Positions 36,918-45,172 of a stretch of DNA of 64,000 bases are shown piece by piece. The number at the start of each line of letters is the position of its first letter. The first letter of the stretch is position 1. This DNA comes from Acinetobacter sp. XH1741. GTDB lineage: Bacteria; Pseudomonadota; Gammaproteobacteria; Pseudomonadales; Moraxellaceae. The notes under the pieces are model-generated. The model was not told where the DNA came from. It ran no database searches and saw only the letters and a list, made by a program, of their open reading frames with translations. A program made the position numbers and the translations under genes. The DNA lies in assembly GCF_041021895.1 (NCBI RefSeq), contig NZ_CP157428.1, forward strand, positions 1,054,001 to 1,118,000, given 5' to 3'.

Positions 36918-38576
36918 ATGCAGTGTCATTTTCAGAAATTCATCGATTCGGTTCAGCCACTTTGCTTAGACAATGCTCTGAACTCAATCAGCTTTCATCA
37001 TTTTTGGCAGGATGTAGCTTTACAAGCTGCTGCAATTGCTCAAATAGAAAATTTAACATGGGCTTTATGGGAAACTGATAGCTACGAATTTCTGGTTTTA
37101 TTGTTTGCGGCATTATTAGCTAAAAAACAAGTGCTGTTACCACCAAATCGAGTGCGTGAATTAGAACAAGATTTTGCAGCACAGCATATTTATTTTTTAA
37201 AGCGCCAAAATGCTGAGTCAATTGCTCCCTTATCTTTAACGTTGGATGATGCCTTTTTAGAGCAGGCACAACTCTATTTTTATACATCAGGTTCAACAGG
37301 GCAGCCAAAAAGAATCCCAAGAACCTTAAAACAATTACTTAATGAGGTACAAGGCTTAAGTCAAAGCTTTGCTTTTGAAAATGATGCTATAGCTATTGCA
37401 ACGGTGAGCCATCAACATATTTATGGATTACTGTTTAAGTTACTTTTACCACTTGCAACTGGACGTTGTTTTTATATACCGCAAGTTGCTTATCCTGAAG
37501 ATGTTGTACAGGTTCAAAAGCAATTAAAAACATTGGAATTAAGCAATTATTTGATTTCAAGTCCAGCTTTATTAAAACGTTGGACAACCGATGTAGTTTT
37601 ACAACAATGTCAAATGGTCTTTAGCTCCGGTGGTAAACTGGAAAGTGGTGTCCGGCCTTTAGTAAATTGCTTAATCATTGAAGTTTTAGGAAGTTCGGAA
37701 ACGGGTGGCATTGCTCATCGTAGTAAAGATGATGATGTGTGGACACCTTTTGCGAATGTGGCTATTCGTATTGAAGATCATCAACTGATGGTCAAAAGTA
37801 ATCATGCTTATGAAGATAATTGGATTACCACAGGTGACCGTGCCGAATGGGCAGATAATATATGCAAAAGCTTTCAGCTTTTAGGGCGTACAGATCGAAT
37901 TATTAAGCTTGAAGAAAAGCGTTTGAGTCTAGATGCGATTGAACAAAGTATTCAAGCCTTAGACGAAGTTAAACAGTGTCATGTACTGGTATTTGAGCAT
38001 GAGCATCGACAAATGCTGGGTTGTATTGTGGTTTTGACAGAGCAGGCTCGTGAGCAGTTGCAAAAACAGAGTAAGGCAGTTTTTGTTGGTCATTTAAAAT
38101 ATCAGTTGAAAGATCATTTAGAAACTTTAGCAATTCCACGTCAATGGCGTTTTTTAAGTCAGCTACCGCAAAATACACAGTCTAAACTCGATAAAAACTA
38201 TTTAAAAATGCTATTCAAGCCGATGTTGCAACCTGTTGTGCTATCCCAGACTCAAAGTGCAGATGACTATATTTTTAGCCTTGAGTTTCCGCCCGAGTTA
38301 GTATGTTTTAAAGGCCACTTTCCAAACCAACCTATTTATCCAGGGGTGGGACAAATAGGGTTTTTACAACATTTTGCTAAATCAATTTGGTCCGATTTAA
38401 ATTGGTGCCAAGGGTATGAGCAGTTAAAATTCCAAAATCTCATTTGTCCTTATGCTGTCGTGCAACTCAAATTTTCTCGAAAAGAGCATAAGGTAAGTTT
38501 TGAATTACGTGATTCAGAACAGATTTTGGCTTCAGGACGACTATTATTTGCTTTGCAAACGGAAGTAGAGGGTTAG
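36918..38576 (+). CDS. AMP-forming acyl/aryl ligase fused to a FabZ/FabA-like hotdog dehydratase
   Basis: Two-domain protein of 552 residues. Residues 1 to about 435 form an ANL adenylating enzyme: P-loop YTSGSTGQPK (122-131), GSSETGG (258-264), TGD (305-307), and the catalytic Lys of QSKLDKN (about 423). It would load an aryl acid such as a coumarate- or benzoate-type starter onto a carrier protein. Residues about 450-552 form a hotdog domain with FKGHFPNQPIYPG (464-476, His467), the 3-hydroxyacyl-ACP dehydratase signature. In other APE clusters these are separate proteins (ApeH and ApeI, from memory). There is no internal stop or start suggesting two genes. Confidence 0.85.
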   Translation: MQCHFQKFIDSVQPLCLDNALNSISFHHFWQDVALQAAAIAQIENLTWALWETDSYEFLVLLFAALLAKKQVLLPPNRVRELEQDFAAQHIYFLKRQNAESIAPLSLTLDDAFLEQAQLYFYTSGSTGQPKRIPRTLKQLLNEVQGLSQSFAFENDAIAIATVSHQHIYGLLFKLLLPLATGRCFYIPQVAYPEDVVQVQKQLKTLELSNYLISSPALLKRWTTDVVLQQCQMVFSSGGKLESGVRPLVNCLIIEVLGSSETGGIAHRSKDDDVWTPFANVAIRIEDHQLMVKSNHAYEDNWITTGDRAEWADNICKSFQLLGRTDRIIKLEEKRLSLDAIEQSIQALDEVKQCHVLVFEHEHRQMLGCIVVLTEQAREQLQKQSKAVFVGHLKYQLKDHLETLAIPRQWRFLSQLPQNTQSKLDKNYLKMLFKPMLQPVVLSQTQSADDYIFSLEFPPELVCFKGHFPNQPIYPGVGQIGFLQHFAKSIWSDLNWCQGYEQLKFQNLICPYAVVQLKFSRKEHKVSFELRDSEQILASGRLLFALQTEVEG

Positions 38577-38578
38577 AA

Positions 38579-39319
38579 ATGCAGACTAACTATGGCTTTG
38601 TTGTCCCAGTTTATAATCATCCATATTTCTTAGCAGACTTGATTGCTAAGTTGGATGGTTTTCATCTGCCGATTGTGTTGGTAAATGATGGAAGTGATGA
38701 TACGTGTAGCCAAATTTTAAGAGCTTTGGCAGAGCAGTATCCACAAATACATTTAATCGAGCATGAGGTAAACAAAGGGAAAGGCCAAGCCGTAATGACT
38801 GGATTACGCACAGCACATGAGCTTGGTTTAAGTCATGCACTACAACTTGATGCAGATGGTCAGCACTGCTGGGATGACATTCCAAAATTTCTGGAACAGT
38901 CTGGGCAGCATCCAGATGCGATGGTTATTGGTCAGCCATATTTCGATGCTTCTATTCCTAAAAAACGTTTATATGGGCGTTACATTACTCACTTTTGGGT
39001 GTGGTTAAATAGTTTGTCGTTTGAAATTAAGGACAGTATGTGTGGGTTCCGAGTGTACCCGCTCGAGAGCACGATAAAGGTATTGGATAGCGCTAAATTC
39101 CAACCGCGTATGGGATTTGATAGTGAAATTTTAGTGCGGTTAAAATGGGAAAATATACCTTTTATTAATGTCCCGACAGCAGTGATTTACCCAGAGCAGG
39201 GTATTTCCCATTTTCATGCTTGGCGAGATAACTTAGGAATAAGTAAGGCACACGCAAGTCTATTTATGGGAATGCTCATCCGTTTGCCGAAACTATTAAA
39301 ACATAAGCTGCAAGGTTAA
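38579..39319 (+). CDS. Family 2 glycosyltransferase
   Basis: GT-A glycosyltransferase of 246 residues: MQTNYGFVVPVYNHP start, VNDGSDD (35-41), and the metal-binding LDADGQH (D91xD93), then SMCGFRVYP as in dolichyl-phosphate-mannose-synthase-like proteins. It has no obvious membrane anchor. It presumably attaches a sugar to the polyene lipid. It lies 2 bases after the ligase gene and 2 before the acyltransferase gene. In some APE clusters the two activities are on one polypeptide. Confidence 0.85.
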   Translation: MQTNYGFVVPVYNHPYFLADLIAKLDGFHLPIVLVNDGSDDTCSQILRALAEQYPQIHLIEHEVNKGKGQAVMTGLRTAHELGLSHALQLDADGQHCWDDIPKFLEQSGQHPDAMVIGQPYFDASIPKKRLYGRYITHFWVWLNSLSFEIKDSMCGFRVYPLESTIKVLDSAKFQPRMGFDSEILVRLKWENIPFINVPTAVIYPEQGISHFHAWRDNLGISKAHASLFMGMLIRLPKLLKHKLQG

Positions 39320-39321
39320 CC

Positions 39322-40248
39322 ATGACTCAGTCAGCTTCTCCAAAATGGAATGATATTAAAGAGCGTGGTGGCATGTTGCCATTAATGTTAATGCTTTGGT
39401 TTTATCGTTTTGGTGGACGCTGGTTATGTAAACTGGTGTTGTACTTCGTCATTATGTGGTACTGGTTATTTGCAGTCACAGCAAGACAAGCTTCACTACT
39501 CTATTTAAGAAAGTTACATCGTTTTGCGGGAGCTAACTCTCCATTTACACATGAGCCGACTTTAGGAAATAGCTATGTTCATTTTATGCAGTTCGGTGAA
39601 TGTATTTTAGATAAGATTGAGGGGTGGCTTGGCAATATTCCAGAACAAAATCTAGAAATTTTTGGACATGAATATTTCCATCAGCATTACCAAAAGGGCG
39701 CTCTCATTGTTGTCTCGCATTTTGGTAATATTGAGTTGCTCCGTGCAATAAAATCAGACCATCCACAAAAAATTAATGTGTTGGTTTATCAAAAACATGC
39801 AACAAAATTTAATGATTTTCTAAAAAAAATAAATGATAAAGCAGATGTTTGTCTTTTATCGGTCGATGAACTCGGTATTGAAACGGCTATGTTGCTACAA
39901 GACAAAATGCAACAAGGCGAGTGGGTCATTGTCGCGGCAGACCGAGTGCCTGTGCAGTCAGACCGAGTACAACAGCTAGAGTTTTTAGGGGAGAATGCTG
40001 CATTTCCACAAGGTGCATGGATTTTGGCAAATTTGCTTAAAGTGCCAGTGATTGCCGTATTTTGTTATCGCATGCAGCAACAATTTCAAGTGCATATCCA
40101 TCTGATTTCAGAGCAGGTGAATTTACCGCGTGCGCAACGTATTGAAAGTATGCAGAGTGTGACTCGAACCTATGTAAATGTATTAGAGCAGCATTGTGTG
40201 CGGGCTCCTTACCAGTGGTTTAATTTTTATAATTTTTGGACGAAATAA
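39322..40248 (+). CDS. LpxL/HtrB-type lipid acyltransferase
   Basis: Late-acyltransferase-like protein of 308 residues. It has an N-terminal membrane segment (about 35-53) and the HX4E motif in VSHFGNIELL (His133-Glu138), followed by ADRVPVQ and FPQGAWILA. Homologues acylate lipid A; here the operon context suggests acylation of the glycosylated aryl polyene or of its glycerol/lipid anchor. Confidence 0.83.
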   Translation: MTQSASPKWNDIKERGGMLPLMLMLWFYRFGGRWLCKLVLYFVIMWYWLFAVTARQASLLYLRKLHRFAGANSPFTHEPTLGNSYVHFMQFGECILDKIEGWLGNIPEQNLEIFGHEYFHQHYQKGALIVVSHFGNIELLRAIKSDHPQKINVLVYQKHATKFNDFLKKINDKADVCLLSVDELGIETAMLLQDKMQQGEWVIVAADRVPVQSDRVQQLEFLGENAAFPQGAWILANLLKVPVIAVFCYRMQQQFQVHIHLISEQVNLPRAQRIESMQSVTRTYVNVLEQHCVRAPYQWFNFYNFWTK

Positions 40249-40249
40249 C

Positions 40250-41785
40250 ATGCATGTGTTAACCGTAGGGGAACAGCCACTTCGCATTGAAGATGTTGTT
40301 GCTGTAGCGAGAGGTGAATGCCAGGTTACTTTGCCTACTTCTTCTGAGTGGCGTGAGCTCATTCAAAAAGGAGCTGATTTTCTTGATCAGTTACTTGCAG
40401 AGGAAGGGGTAATTTACGGAGTAACGACAGGTTATGGTGACTCATGTTTAGTTGAAGTTCCATTACATCAGGTCAATGAATTACCGCTACATCTTTCTCG
40501 TTTTCATGGCTGTGGTTTAGGTGAAAATCTTGATGTGATCACCGCACGTGCAGTTGTTGCTACTCGATTATGTTCATTGGCACGTGGTTATTCGGGTGTA
40601 TCAATCGCATTACTTGAACGCTTAGTTTGGTTGCTAAATGAAAATGTGATTCCAGTTATTCCCTCTGAAGGTTCGGTAGGAGCAAGCGGGGACTTAACAC
40701 CTTTGTCTTACATTGCAGGAACTTTAGTTGGCGAGCGTGATGTTTATGTCGATGGACGAATTGTTCCGGTTGCTCAGGTATATGCCGAAAAAGGGTTACA
40801 GCCTTTAACGCTCAGACCGAAAGAGGGTTTGGCCCTTATGAATGGTACTGCGGTGATGACGGCAATTGCATGTTTAAACTATAAAAAAGCTGAGCAAATT
40901 GCTCTTGCAAGTACTTTGATTACAGCGCTAAACGTGTTGGCGTTGGAAGGTAATCCAAGTCATTTCGATGAAGTACTGTTTGCACAAAAGCCACATCCGG
41001 GGCAGCAGCAAATTGCAAAGCAATTACGTGATTGGCTTAACAGTGAAGTACAAACAGCACATCAAAGCCCTCGTTTGCAAGATCGTTACTCATTGCGCTG
41101 TGCACCGCATATTATTGGTGTTTTTGAAGACTCAAAAGTATGGTTACGTCAGTTTATTGAAAATGAGCTGAATTCGAGTAACGACAATCCATTAATTGAT
41201 CCAGTCGGAATGCGTGTATTGCATGGTGGTCACTTCTACGGTGGACACATTGCACAGGCGATGGATAGCTTAAAAATTATGATTGCCAATATTGCCGACT
41301 TGATGGATAGACAAATTGCACAGTTGGTCGATCATAAAATGAATCATGGTTTACCGCGTAATTTAACAGGTGCAACGGCTGAACGTTTACCACTGAATCA
41401 TGGTTTTAAAGCTGTACAAATCGGAGTATCAGCGTGGACCGCCGAGGCTCTAAAAAATACTTTAGCTGCTTCAATTTTTTCACGTTCAACCGAATGTCAT
41501 AATCAAGACAAAGTCAGTATGGGAACCATTGCTGCACGTGATGCAAGTCGTGTGATTACCTTGACGCAGCAAGTGATTGCAGCGCTGTGCTGCGCAAGTG
41601 TACAGGCGATTCATTTGAAAGGTTTAACAGCACAGTTAAGCCCAGCATTACAAGCCTTTATGCAATGGACCTTACAAAGCTTTGCATTTGTTGAAGAAGA
41701 TCGACCATTACAAACCGAATTACAACAGATTGTTGATCGTTTAGACCAACTTGAGTTGTTTAATCAAACAGAATTTATGGGATAA
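40250..41785 (+). CDS. Aromatic amino acid (HAL/PAL/TAL family) ammonia-lyase
   Basis: MIO-dependent ammonia-lyase of 511 residues. Ala145-Ser146-Gly147 (GSVGASGDL) would cyclise to the MIO cofactor, and Tyr56 in IYGVTTGYG is the catalytic base region. The pocket pair that separates family members, usually Ser-His in HAL, Phe-Leu in PAL and His-Leu in some TAL, reads Phe85-His86 here (HLSRFHGCG). No hut genes are near; it lies inside the polyketide operon. I infer that it makes cinnamate or 4-coumarate (or a related arylacrylate) as starter for the ligase. Histidine as substrate is less likely. Start ATG 40250 lies 1 base after the previous stop. Confidence 0.85.
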   Translation: MHVLTVGEQPLRIEDVVAVARGECQVTLPTSSEWRELIQKGADFLDQLLAEEGVIYGVTTGYGDSCLVEVPLHQVNELPLHLSRFHGCGLGENLDVITARAVVATRLCSLARGYSGVSIALLERLVWLLNENVIPVIPSEGSVGASGDLTPLSYIAGTLVGERDVYVDGRIVPVAQVYAEKGLQPLTLRPKEGLALMNGTAVMTAIACLNYKKAEQIALASTLITALNVLALEGNPSHFDEVLFAQKPHPGQQQIAKQLRDWLNSEVQTAHQSPRLQDRYSLRCAPHIIGVFEDSKVWLRQFIENELNSSNDNPLIDPVGMRVLHGGHFYGGHIAQAMDSLKIMIANIADLMDRQIAQLVDHKMNHGLPRNLTGATAERLPLNHGFKAVQIGVSAWTAEALKNTLAASIFSRSTECHNQDKVSMGTIAARDASRVITLTQQVIAALCCASVQAIHLKGLTAQLSPALQAFMQWTLQSFAFVEEDRPLQTELQQIVDRLDQLELFNQTEFMG

Positions 41786-41794
41786 GGTGAGCGA

Positions 41795-42223
41795 ATGCAT
41801 GCGGATGTAATCATTGAGATTCCATTTCATGATGTTGATACCATGAATGTGGTTTGGCATGGACACTATTTAAAGTATTTTGAGATTGCACGTTGTAAAT
41901 TGCTTGATCAATTTCATTACAACTATATGCAAATGAAAGAATCTGGTTATGCATGGCCTGTGATAGAAAGTCATGTTCGCTATGCATATGGCATTGAGTT
42001 TGAACAAAAGATTCGGGTTCGGGCTATTTTAAAAGAATGGGAAAACCGTTTAAAAATAGATTATCTGATTTTTGATGCTGAGTCTGGAAAGCGTTTAACC
42101 AAAGGTTATACCACACAGGTTGCTGTAAATATTGCAAACCGTGAAATGTGCCTTCAGTCACCTCCGGTTTTATTTGAACGTTTAAATGCATGGTCTGAGT
42201 TCCAACCAACGAGGGGAGCATGA
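41795..42223 (+). CDS. 4HBT-type thioesterase
   Basis: Hotdog thioesterase of 142 residues with the YbgC-like active-site segment HDVDTMNVVWHGHYLKYFE (12-30). It could release or proofread chains stuck on the carrier proteins, or hydrolyse the finished polyene thioester. APE clusters commonly encode one (ApeK in my recollection). AAGGTGAG precedes the ATG. Confidence 0.85.
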   Translation: MHADVIIEIPFHDVDTMNVVWHGHYLKYFEIARCKLLDQFHYNYMQMKESGYAWPVIESHVRYAYGIEFEQKIRVRAILKEWENRLKIDYLIFDAESGKRLTKGYTTQVAVNIANREMCLQSPPVLFERLNAWSEFQPTRGA

Positions 42224-42852
42224 TGTCTAAATTTATTAAAACTTTAGGGATAGGCCTCACGGTTTGGATGGGCAGCTTGAGTACTGTTTTTGCAGCGTCG
42301 ACAGAAGTGACACAGATTTTTCAGCAGTTGGCACAAACACCGATTGTCCGTGCTGATTTCGAGCAGCAAAAGAAATTACCATCTTTAAATAAAACTTTTG
42401 TATCGAATGGTTCTTTATTATTTGCAAAATCTTATGGTGTCGCATGGCAAATCAAACGTCCGGTACAGGCAGATTTAATTGTTACTCCAACGAAACTGGT
42501 ACAAAAAACCCAGCGAACATTTAGCCAGATTCAAATTAATCAATCACCTTATAGTTCTGTTGCAACACTCTTTTTACAGCTAATGTCAGGTAATGAACAA
42601 GCCTTGGTGAAGAACTTTAATGTGGTTAGCGCAAACTACAGTCCAGCGGGTTGGAATATTAGTTTAACGCCAAAAAGTAGCTTATTTAAAAAATTGTTTG
42701 TGCGTGTGGATGCTCAAGGGCAGCAATATGTAAATCAAATTTTGATTACTGAAAAAGCCAATAATCAGACCACAATTCGCTTTAGTCACCAGACTTCTCA
42801 ACCGACGACTTTAATGGCTACCGAGCATGCGCTTTTCCAATTGGCAAAATAA
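42223..42852 (+). CDS. LolA-like outer membrane lipoprotein carrier
   Basis: Periplasmic protein of 209 residues with a signal peptide (MSKFIKTLGIGLTVWMGSLST, cleavage near VFAA) and a LolA-type domain (FQQLAQTPIVRADFEQQKKLPSL, then GSLLFAKSYGVAWQIKRP). It probably shuttles the hydrophobic product between membranes. Two ATG codons overlap the thioesterase stop (42220 and 42223). GGAG at 42215-42218 is better spaced for 42223. It overlaps the exporter gene by 26 bases. Confidence 0.83.
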   Translation: MSKFIKTLGIGLTVWMGSLSTVFAASTEVTQIFQQLAQTPIVRADFEQQKKLPSLNKTFVSNGSLLFAKSYGVAWQIKRPVQADLIVTPTKLVQKTQRTFSQIQINQSPYSSVATLFLQLMSGNEQALVKNFNVVSANYSPAGWNISLTPKSSLFKKLFVRVDAQGQQYVNQILITEKANNQTTIRFSHQTSQPTTLMATEHALFQLAK

Positions 42853-45142
42853 ATTTACTGTCCTGTGGTTAATTGCGCTCTTGCTAATGGCTGTGGGTTT
42901 GGGTGTAACGTGGCTTCAAAAAGATATTCATATTCAAACGGATATTTTTGCGCTATTGCCCAAAATGCAACAGGACCCACAGCTCGCGCGTACTCAGCAA
43001 TATATGAATGAGCAGCTCAACAATAAAGTGTTTGTTGTTGTTGATGCCAAAGATGAGTCTGCGATAAAGCACGCAACCGATTTTTTAATGGTACAAGCTA
43101 AAAGCAGTGCATTATGGCAACCTTTGAAACCGCAGCTTGATTTTGATCAATTTGCAAAGCAACTCTATCAACATCGGGTAGGTTTATTGAGTGAGCAAGA
43201 TCAACAGCTATTACAAAAAAAAGACTACTCGGCACTTAGCGAACAAAGCTTAATGCAGATGATGAGTCCAGGCCTACCTGTGACAGCAGAATCACTTAAG
43301 CAAGATCCATTACTTTTGTTTCCTCGCTATGCCATGCAATTGGCAAAGCCATCACAACAAAATATTGAAATGGAACAAGGTTTTGCGACGATTCATCATG
43401 ATCAGGGGCTTTCTCGACTTTTTGTATTACAGTTAACTCAAAGCCCATACAATATTGATTATCAAGAACAAGTATCAAACTGGATTGAGCAGACCAAGCA
43501 AAAATTAGCTGCAATGGGGCTAAATTCCCATTGGACGGGAACGATTTTATTTACAAATTTTGGAACGCAATCAGCTAAAGAGGAAATCTCCACCATTGGT
43601 ATTGGTTCCACATTAGGTCTGATTTTTCTGGTGTGGTTTGGTTTCCGTTCATTACGTCCTATGGCAACAGAATTTATTGCTGTTTCGACGGGAAGCTTTG
43701 TTGCATTTGCAGTGACTCACTGGGTATTTGGGGAAATTCATCTCATCACTTTAGTATTTGGTGCGAGTTTGATTGGGGTTTGTGTCGATTTTTCTTTTTA
43801 CTTTATGGCAATGCAATCACAGCATCGCAAGCTCGGTGGTTTCCAGATTTTAAAACCCCTGTTACCTAGTCTGTTTATGGGCTTAATGACCACTTTAGTG
43901 GCTTATGTCTTTTTGAGTTTTACGCCATTTCCCGGGTTTAGGCAGATTGCTGTATTTTCAATTGTCGGATTAATTGCGGCTTGGATAAGTAGTGTGCTTT
44001 TGTTGCCAAGATTACCTGCACTTAATGCTCAGCCAGCTATACGTACTTTGTCATGGATAGGTCAAACACGACTATGGTTTCAGCAACGTGCAAAAATACG
44101 TTATAGCTTGATAGCGGCTATTTTAGTTGCAGGCACCATTAGTCTTTTCTACCTTAAAACAAACGATGATATTCGTAATTTGCAAGGTATGGATGTGAGT
44201 TTGAAACAGCAAGATCAAGCTGTACGCGAACAATTTGGACAACAACAAGGCAGTGATTATTTTGTAGTAAAAGCGGCCTCTGCGGGTGAAATGCAGCAAC
44301 GTGAGCAACAACTCATTAGGCAGTTGCAGCAGTTGCAGGCAAATGGCGAAATTTCTGCATTTCAAGCTTTGGGACAGTGGATACCACCGTTGGTTCAGCA
44401 GCAACATAATGTACAGTTATTACAAAGTATTCCGCGCTCGACTTTAAAACAATATGCGCAAAGTATGGGGTTAAATATAGCTGATGTATTGCAATGGCAA
44501 CAGCAGCTAGCGAAACAACCCTTATTGGATTTCGCCGTATTTAAAGATCACCCTTTGGCATTTTTACAACTACAAGCGAATGAACGCTTGGTGATGGTGA
44601 CAGGAATAAAACATCCAGAAGTTTTAAAAGGGCTACAAACCCAATATGTACATTTTCAGCAACCGATTACAACGATGTCGCAAATGTTTGCTGAACATAG
44701 AATACAAGCTCAGCATCTGCTCATTTATGCCTTAATTGGGTTAACAGTAGGCTTAGCCGTTATTTATGGGCTAAGTTCGATTGTGCCTTTAGTTCTGCCT
44801 GTGAGTTTGGCGTTATTGAGCACTTTTGCTGTTCAGGCCTGGTTAGGTGTAGAAATTAACTTGTTTAGTATTATGGGTACTTTCCTGATAATTGGGATTG
44901 GTGTCGATTATGCAATTTTTTATCGACATGGGCATAGTCATCCACAAGTAGTTGGAATGGCGTTATTTTTATGTATGATGTCGACCTTACTTGGCTTTGG
45001 ATTACTTTCATTTAGCCATACGTATGCAATTCACTGTTTTGGTTTAACGGTTTTATTTGGGGTGGTTTTCTCATTTATCTATGCGACGTTATTTACTCCA
45101 GCAGATGAAGAACATATTGTGAATTTAAAAGACCATTCATAA
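42827..45142 (+). CDS. MMPL/RND-family exporter
   Basis: Large inner-membrane transporter of 771 residues with two symmetrical halves, each having one membrane helix, a periplasmic loop of about 220 residues and then five helices. Family features include LVFGASLIGVCVDFSFYF in the first half and FLIIGIGVDYAIFYRHG in the second, where the Asp sits in the proton-relay helix. Similar proteins move lipids or polyketides. Next to the LolA-like carrier it should deliver the aryl polyene lipid to the periplasm or outer membrane. Confidence 0.88.
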   Translation: MRFSNWQNKFTVLWLIALLLMAVGLGVTWLQKDIHIQTDIFALLPKMQQDPQLARTQQYMNEQLNNKVFVVVDAKDESAIKHATDFLMVQAKSSALWQPLKPQLDFDQFAKQLYQHRVGLLSEQDQQLLQKKDYSALSEQSLMQMMSPGLPVTAESLKQDPLLLFPRYAMQLAKPSQQNIEMEQGFATIHHDQGLSRLFVLQLTQSPYNIDYQEQVSNWIEQTKQKLAAMGLNSHWTGTILFTNFGTQSAKEEISTIGIGSTLGLIFLVWFGFRSLRPMATEFIAVSTGSFVAFAVTHWVFGEIHLITLVFGASLIGVCVDFSFYFMAMQSQHRKLGGFQILKPLLPSLFMGLMTTLVAYVFLSFTPFPGFRQIAVFSIVGLIAAWISSVLLLPRLPALNAQPAIRTLSWIGQTRLWFQQRAKIRYSLIAAILVAGTISLFYLKTNDDIRNLQGMDVSLKQQDQAVREQFGQQQGSDYFVVKAASAGEMQQREQQLIRQLQQLQANGEISAFQALGQWIPPLVQQQHNVQLLQSIPRSTLKQYAQSMGLNIADVLQWQQQLAKQPLLDFAVFKDHPLAFLQLQANERLVMVTGIKHPEVLKGLQTQYVHFQQPITTMSQMFAEHRIQAQHLLIYALIGLTVGLAVIYGLSSIVPLVLPVSLALLSTFAVQAWLGVEINLFSIMGTFLIIGIGVDYAIFYRHGHSHPQVVGMALFLCMMSTLLGFGLLSFSHTYAIHCFGLTVLFGVVFSFIYATLFTPADEEHIVNLKDHS

Positions 45143-45172
45143 TTTGAATAAATTAAAAAGGAAAGTCGTGCT

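Noticed and set aside
40196..41785. Histidine utilisation (hutH) as the role of the ammonia-lyase
   Set aside because: There is no hutU, hutI, hutG or hutC nearby, the gene is embedded in the polyketide operon, and the pocket pair differs from HutH. Histidine activity is not excluded, only unlikely.
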